Below, in pieces: positions 63,234 to 64,000 of a stretch of DNA of 64,000 bases. The notes under the pieces are model-generated. The model saw only the letters and a list, made by a program, of their open reading frames with translations. It was not told where the DNA came from and did no database searches. Origin of the DNA: Bradyrhizobium lablabi (lineage in GTDB: Bacteria > Pseudomonadota > Alphaproteobacteria > Rhizobiales > Xanthobacteraceae); NCBI RefSeq assembly GCF_001440475.1, contig NZ_LLYB01000055.1, positions 23,188 to 87,187 on the forward strand. The letters run 5' to 3'. The translations under genes were made by a program, and so were the position numbers. The first letter of the stretch is position 1, and each line of letters opens with the position of its first letter.

Positions 63234-63539
63234 GGCGTCAGGTTATGCAGTTGGTTTCTGGCGTTGCCAGCATTTCCGTAAGGGGGGCGGCGATAAAGCG
63301 CCTGTCCCGGGCAAAGCGGAAGCAAAAGCTCGACGCTATGCACCGTTCTTCAAAAATGTGGATGAATCCGACGCGTGGTCGGCGCGAAGCTTGACGGGCT
63401 TTCGGCCAAAACCGGGCGGTGCGGCCGCGCTTCCGCGAAAATGCCAGGTAAAATCTTAGGAGAGCCTGAACCTTACCGTCACTTGGACAGACCTATTCCA
63501 ACGCGGCGGCCGCTTTCGGGCCGCGACCTTAAGCGTTGA
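63234..63539. other. Gene-free region upstream of dnaB
   Basis: 306 bp with no convincing gene. It carries the dnaB promoter and, at about 63500-63530, a GC-rich imperfect inverted repeat (GCGGC and GCCGC) beyond the end of the small gene at 63540 that may terminate it. Confidence 0.4.
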
Positions 63540-63656
63540 TCAAACCAGCATCAGGTAGAGGAACGCGAACAGGGCGGCGACCACGCCGATTGCGATCAAG
63601 GCGTAGTCGATCCGGATGTCGGACTCGAACGGAGCTGGGTAAGTCGGCTGGCTCAT
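63540..63656 (-). CDS. Small single-helix membrane protein
   Basis: A 38-residue protein: a short polar N-terminus (MSQPTYPAPFESDIRIDY) and one transmembrane helix (ALIAIGVVAALFAFLYLMLV). The composition and Asp/Arg-rich juxtamembrane part argue for a real small protein rather than a chance frame. No family is recognised. Confidence 0.55.
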   Translation of the reverse strand: MSQPTYPAPFESDIRIDYALIAIGVVAALFAFLYLMLV

Positions 63657-63808
63657 GGCGCGAGATGTACGACGGACCGCCAAGCGACTCTGTGAAGTAG
63701 ATCACATCGGATGTGATTTTCTTCGCGGCAGAATGGATTGGTTACGAAAATCGGGAACGGGCTGGCGGTGTTCGAGTTGCCAGTTGTATCGAACCAAAGG
63801 GACAGGCG

Positions 63809-64000
63809 ATGGGTCAGCAACTCCAGGGATGGCGATCGGCAAGCAGCCAGCGTTTGTGGCTGTCGATGCTGATTGACACCATGGAAGAGATTTCGCGCCC
63901 GGAACGCCGTGCCGAGCCCTGCGATGCTGAGTTGCTGGCTGCGCTACGAGCCCAACTCGCCCGTCCGGCCCTTCCTTCCACGCCCTTCGTTTCGGCTTAC
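63809..64000 (+). CDS. Unidentified protein, 3' end outside window
   Basis: A frame from the ATG at 63809 runs open to the window edge (64 codons), beginning MGQQLQGWRSASSQRLWL and containing SMLIDTMEEISRPERRAEP. GGGACAGG lies upstream. The part seen is helical and charged with no signal peptide. The family cannot be told from this fragment. Confidence 0.45.
   Translation, partial: MGQQLQGWRSASSQRLWLSMLIDTMEEISRPERRAEPCDAELLAALRAQLARPALPSTPFVSAY

Noticed and set aside
61596-63281. 561-codon frame antisense to dnaB.
   Set aside because: It mirrors the codon pattern of DnaB and has no domain; such frames are expected at this GC content.

Overview
The window looks like chromosomal DNA of a GC-rich alphaproteobacterium, most likely Bradyrhizobium or a close relative in the Nitrobacteraceae. 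The basis is inference from gene content: dnaB-alr and radA-cvpA-purF blocks, branched-chain amino-acid (HAAT) ABC systems, several class III cyclases, many DUF families typical of the group, and the short palindromic intergenic repeats common in those genomes. No canonical rRNA or tRNA gene, prophage, insertion sequence or CRISPR array is visible.

Layout. 1-15.3 kb holds small metabolic and stress genes: methyltransferases, acetyltransferases, VOC/glyoxalase proteins, cupins and SDRs, with local regulators (Rrf2, MarR, ArsR). An ArsR-SRPBCC-DUF899-small membrane protein operon starts at 12.3 kb from a promoter overlapped by two copies of a palindrome and appears to be leaderless. A peptide deformylase paralogue at 5.1 kb has lost its conserved metal-binding and catalytic residues.

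15.4-17.9 kb is the most unusual part. A TROVE/Ro60 protein (Rsr) is preceded on the same strand by four tandem noncoding elements. Each has a Y-RNA-like stem closed by a different but fully complementary terminal helix, and encloses a tRNA-like module whose T-arm precedes its D-arm (a permuted tRNA mimic). This is a Ro60 ribonucleoprotein locus with a four-member Y RNA array that ends 40 nt before the rsr start codon. Behind it lies a separate candidate ncRNA of about 200 nt with its own promoter and intrinsic terminator.

18-26.7 kb carries an IclR-regulated stretch (quinone reductase, Lin0512 protein, IlvD/Edd dehydratase), a 2'-5' RNA ligase-like protein, an HAD phosphatase, an SDR without its catalytic triad, a glutathione transferase, a DsbB with a 52-residue DUF5993 partner, and PAS and ArsC-like proteins. 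27.1-31.8 kb is a complete HAAT transporter. 31.9-33.6 kb is a DUF47-Pit phosphate pair. At 33.6-34.0 kb sugE/gdx is preceded by a guanidine-II (mini-ykkC) riboswitch. Then follow prfC, nnrU, panB and an acyl-CoA synthetase, a YfgM-like protein/lipoprotein/der cluster, an MFS pump, an orphan HAAT receptor and a beta-propeller protein.

47.8-63.2 kb on the minus strand contains the housekeeping blocks dnaB-alr and radA-cvpA-purF, separated by about 8 kb of accessory genes (two cyclases, SPFH protein, TauE exporter, GFA protein, Bug receptor, exonuclease III) that include one frameshifted gene. The window begins inside a metallo-beta-lactamase-fold gene and ends inside an unidentified gene.
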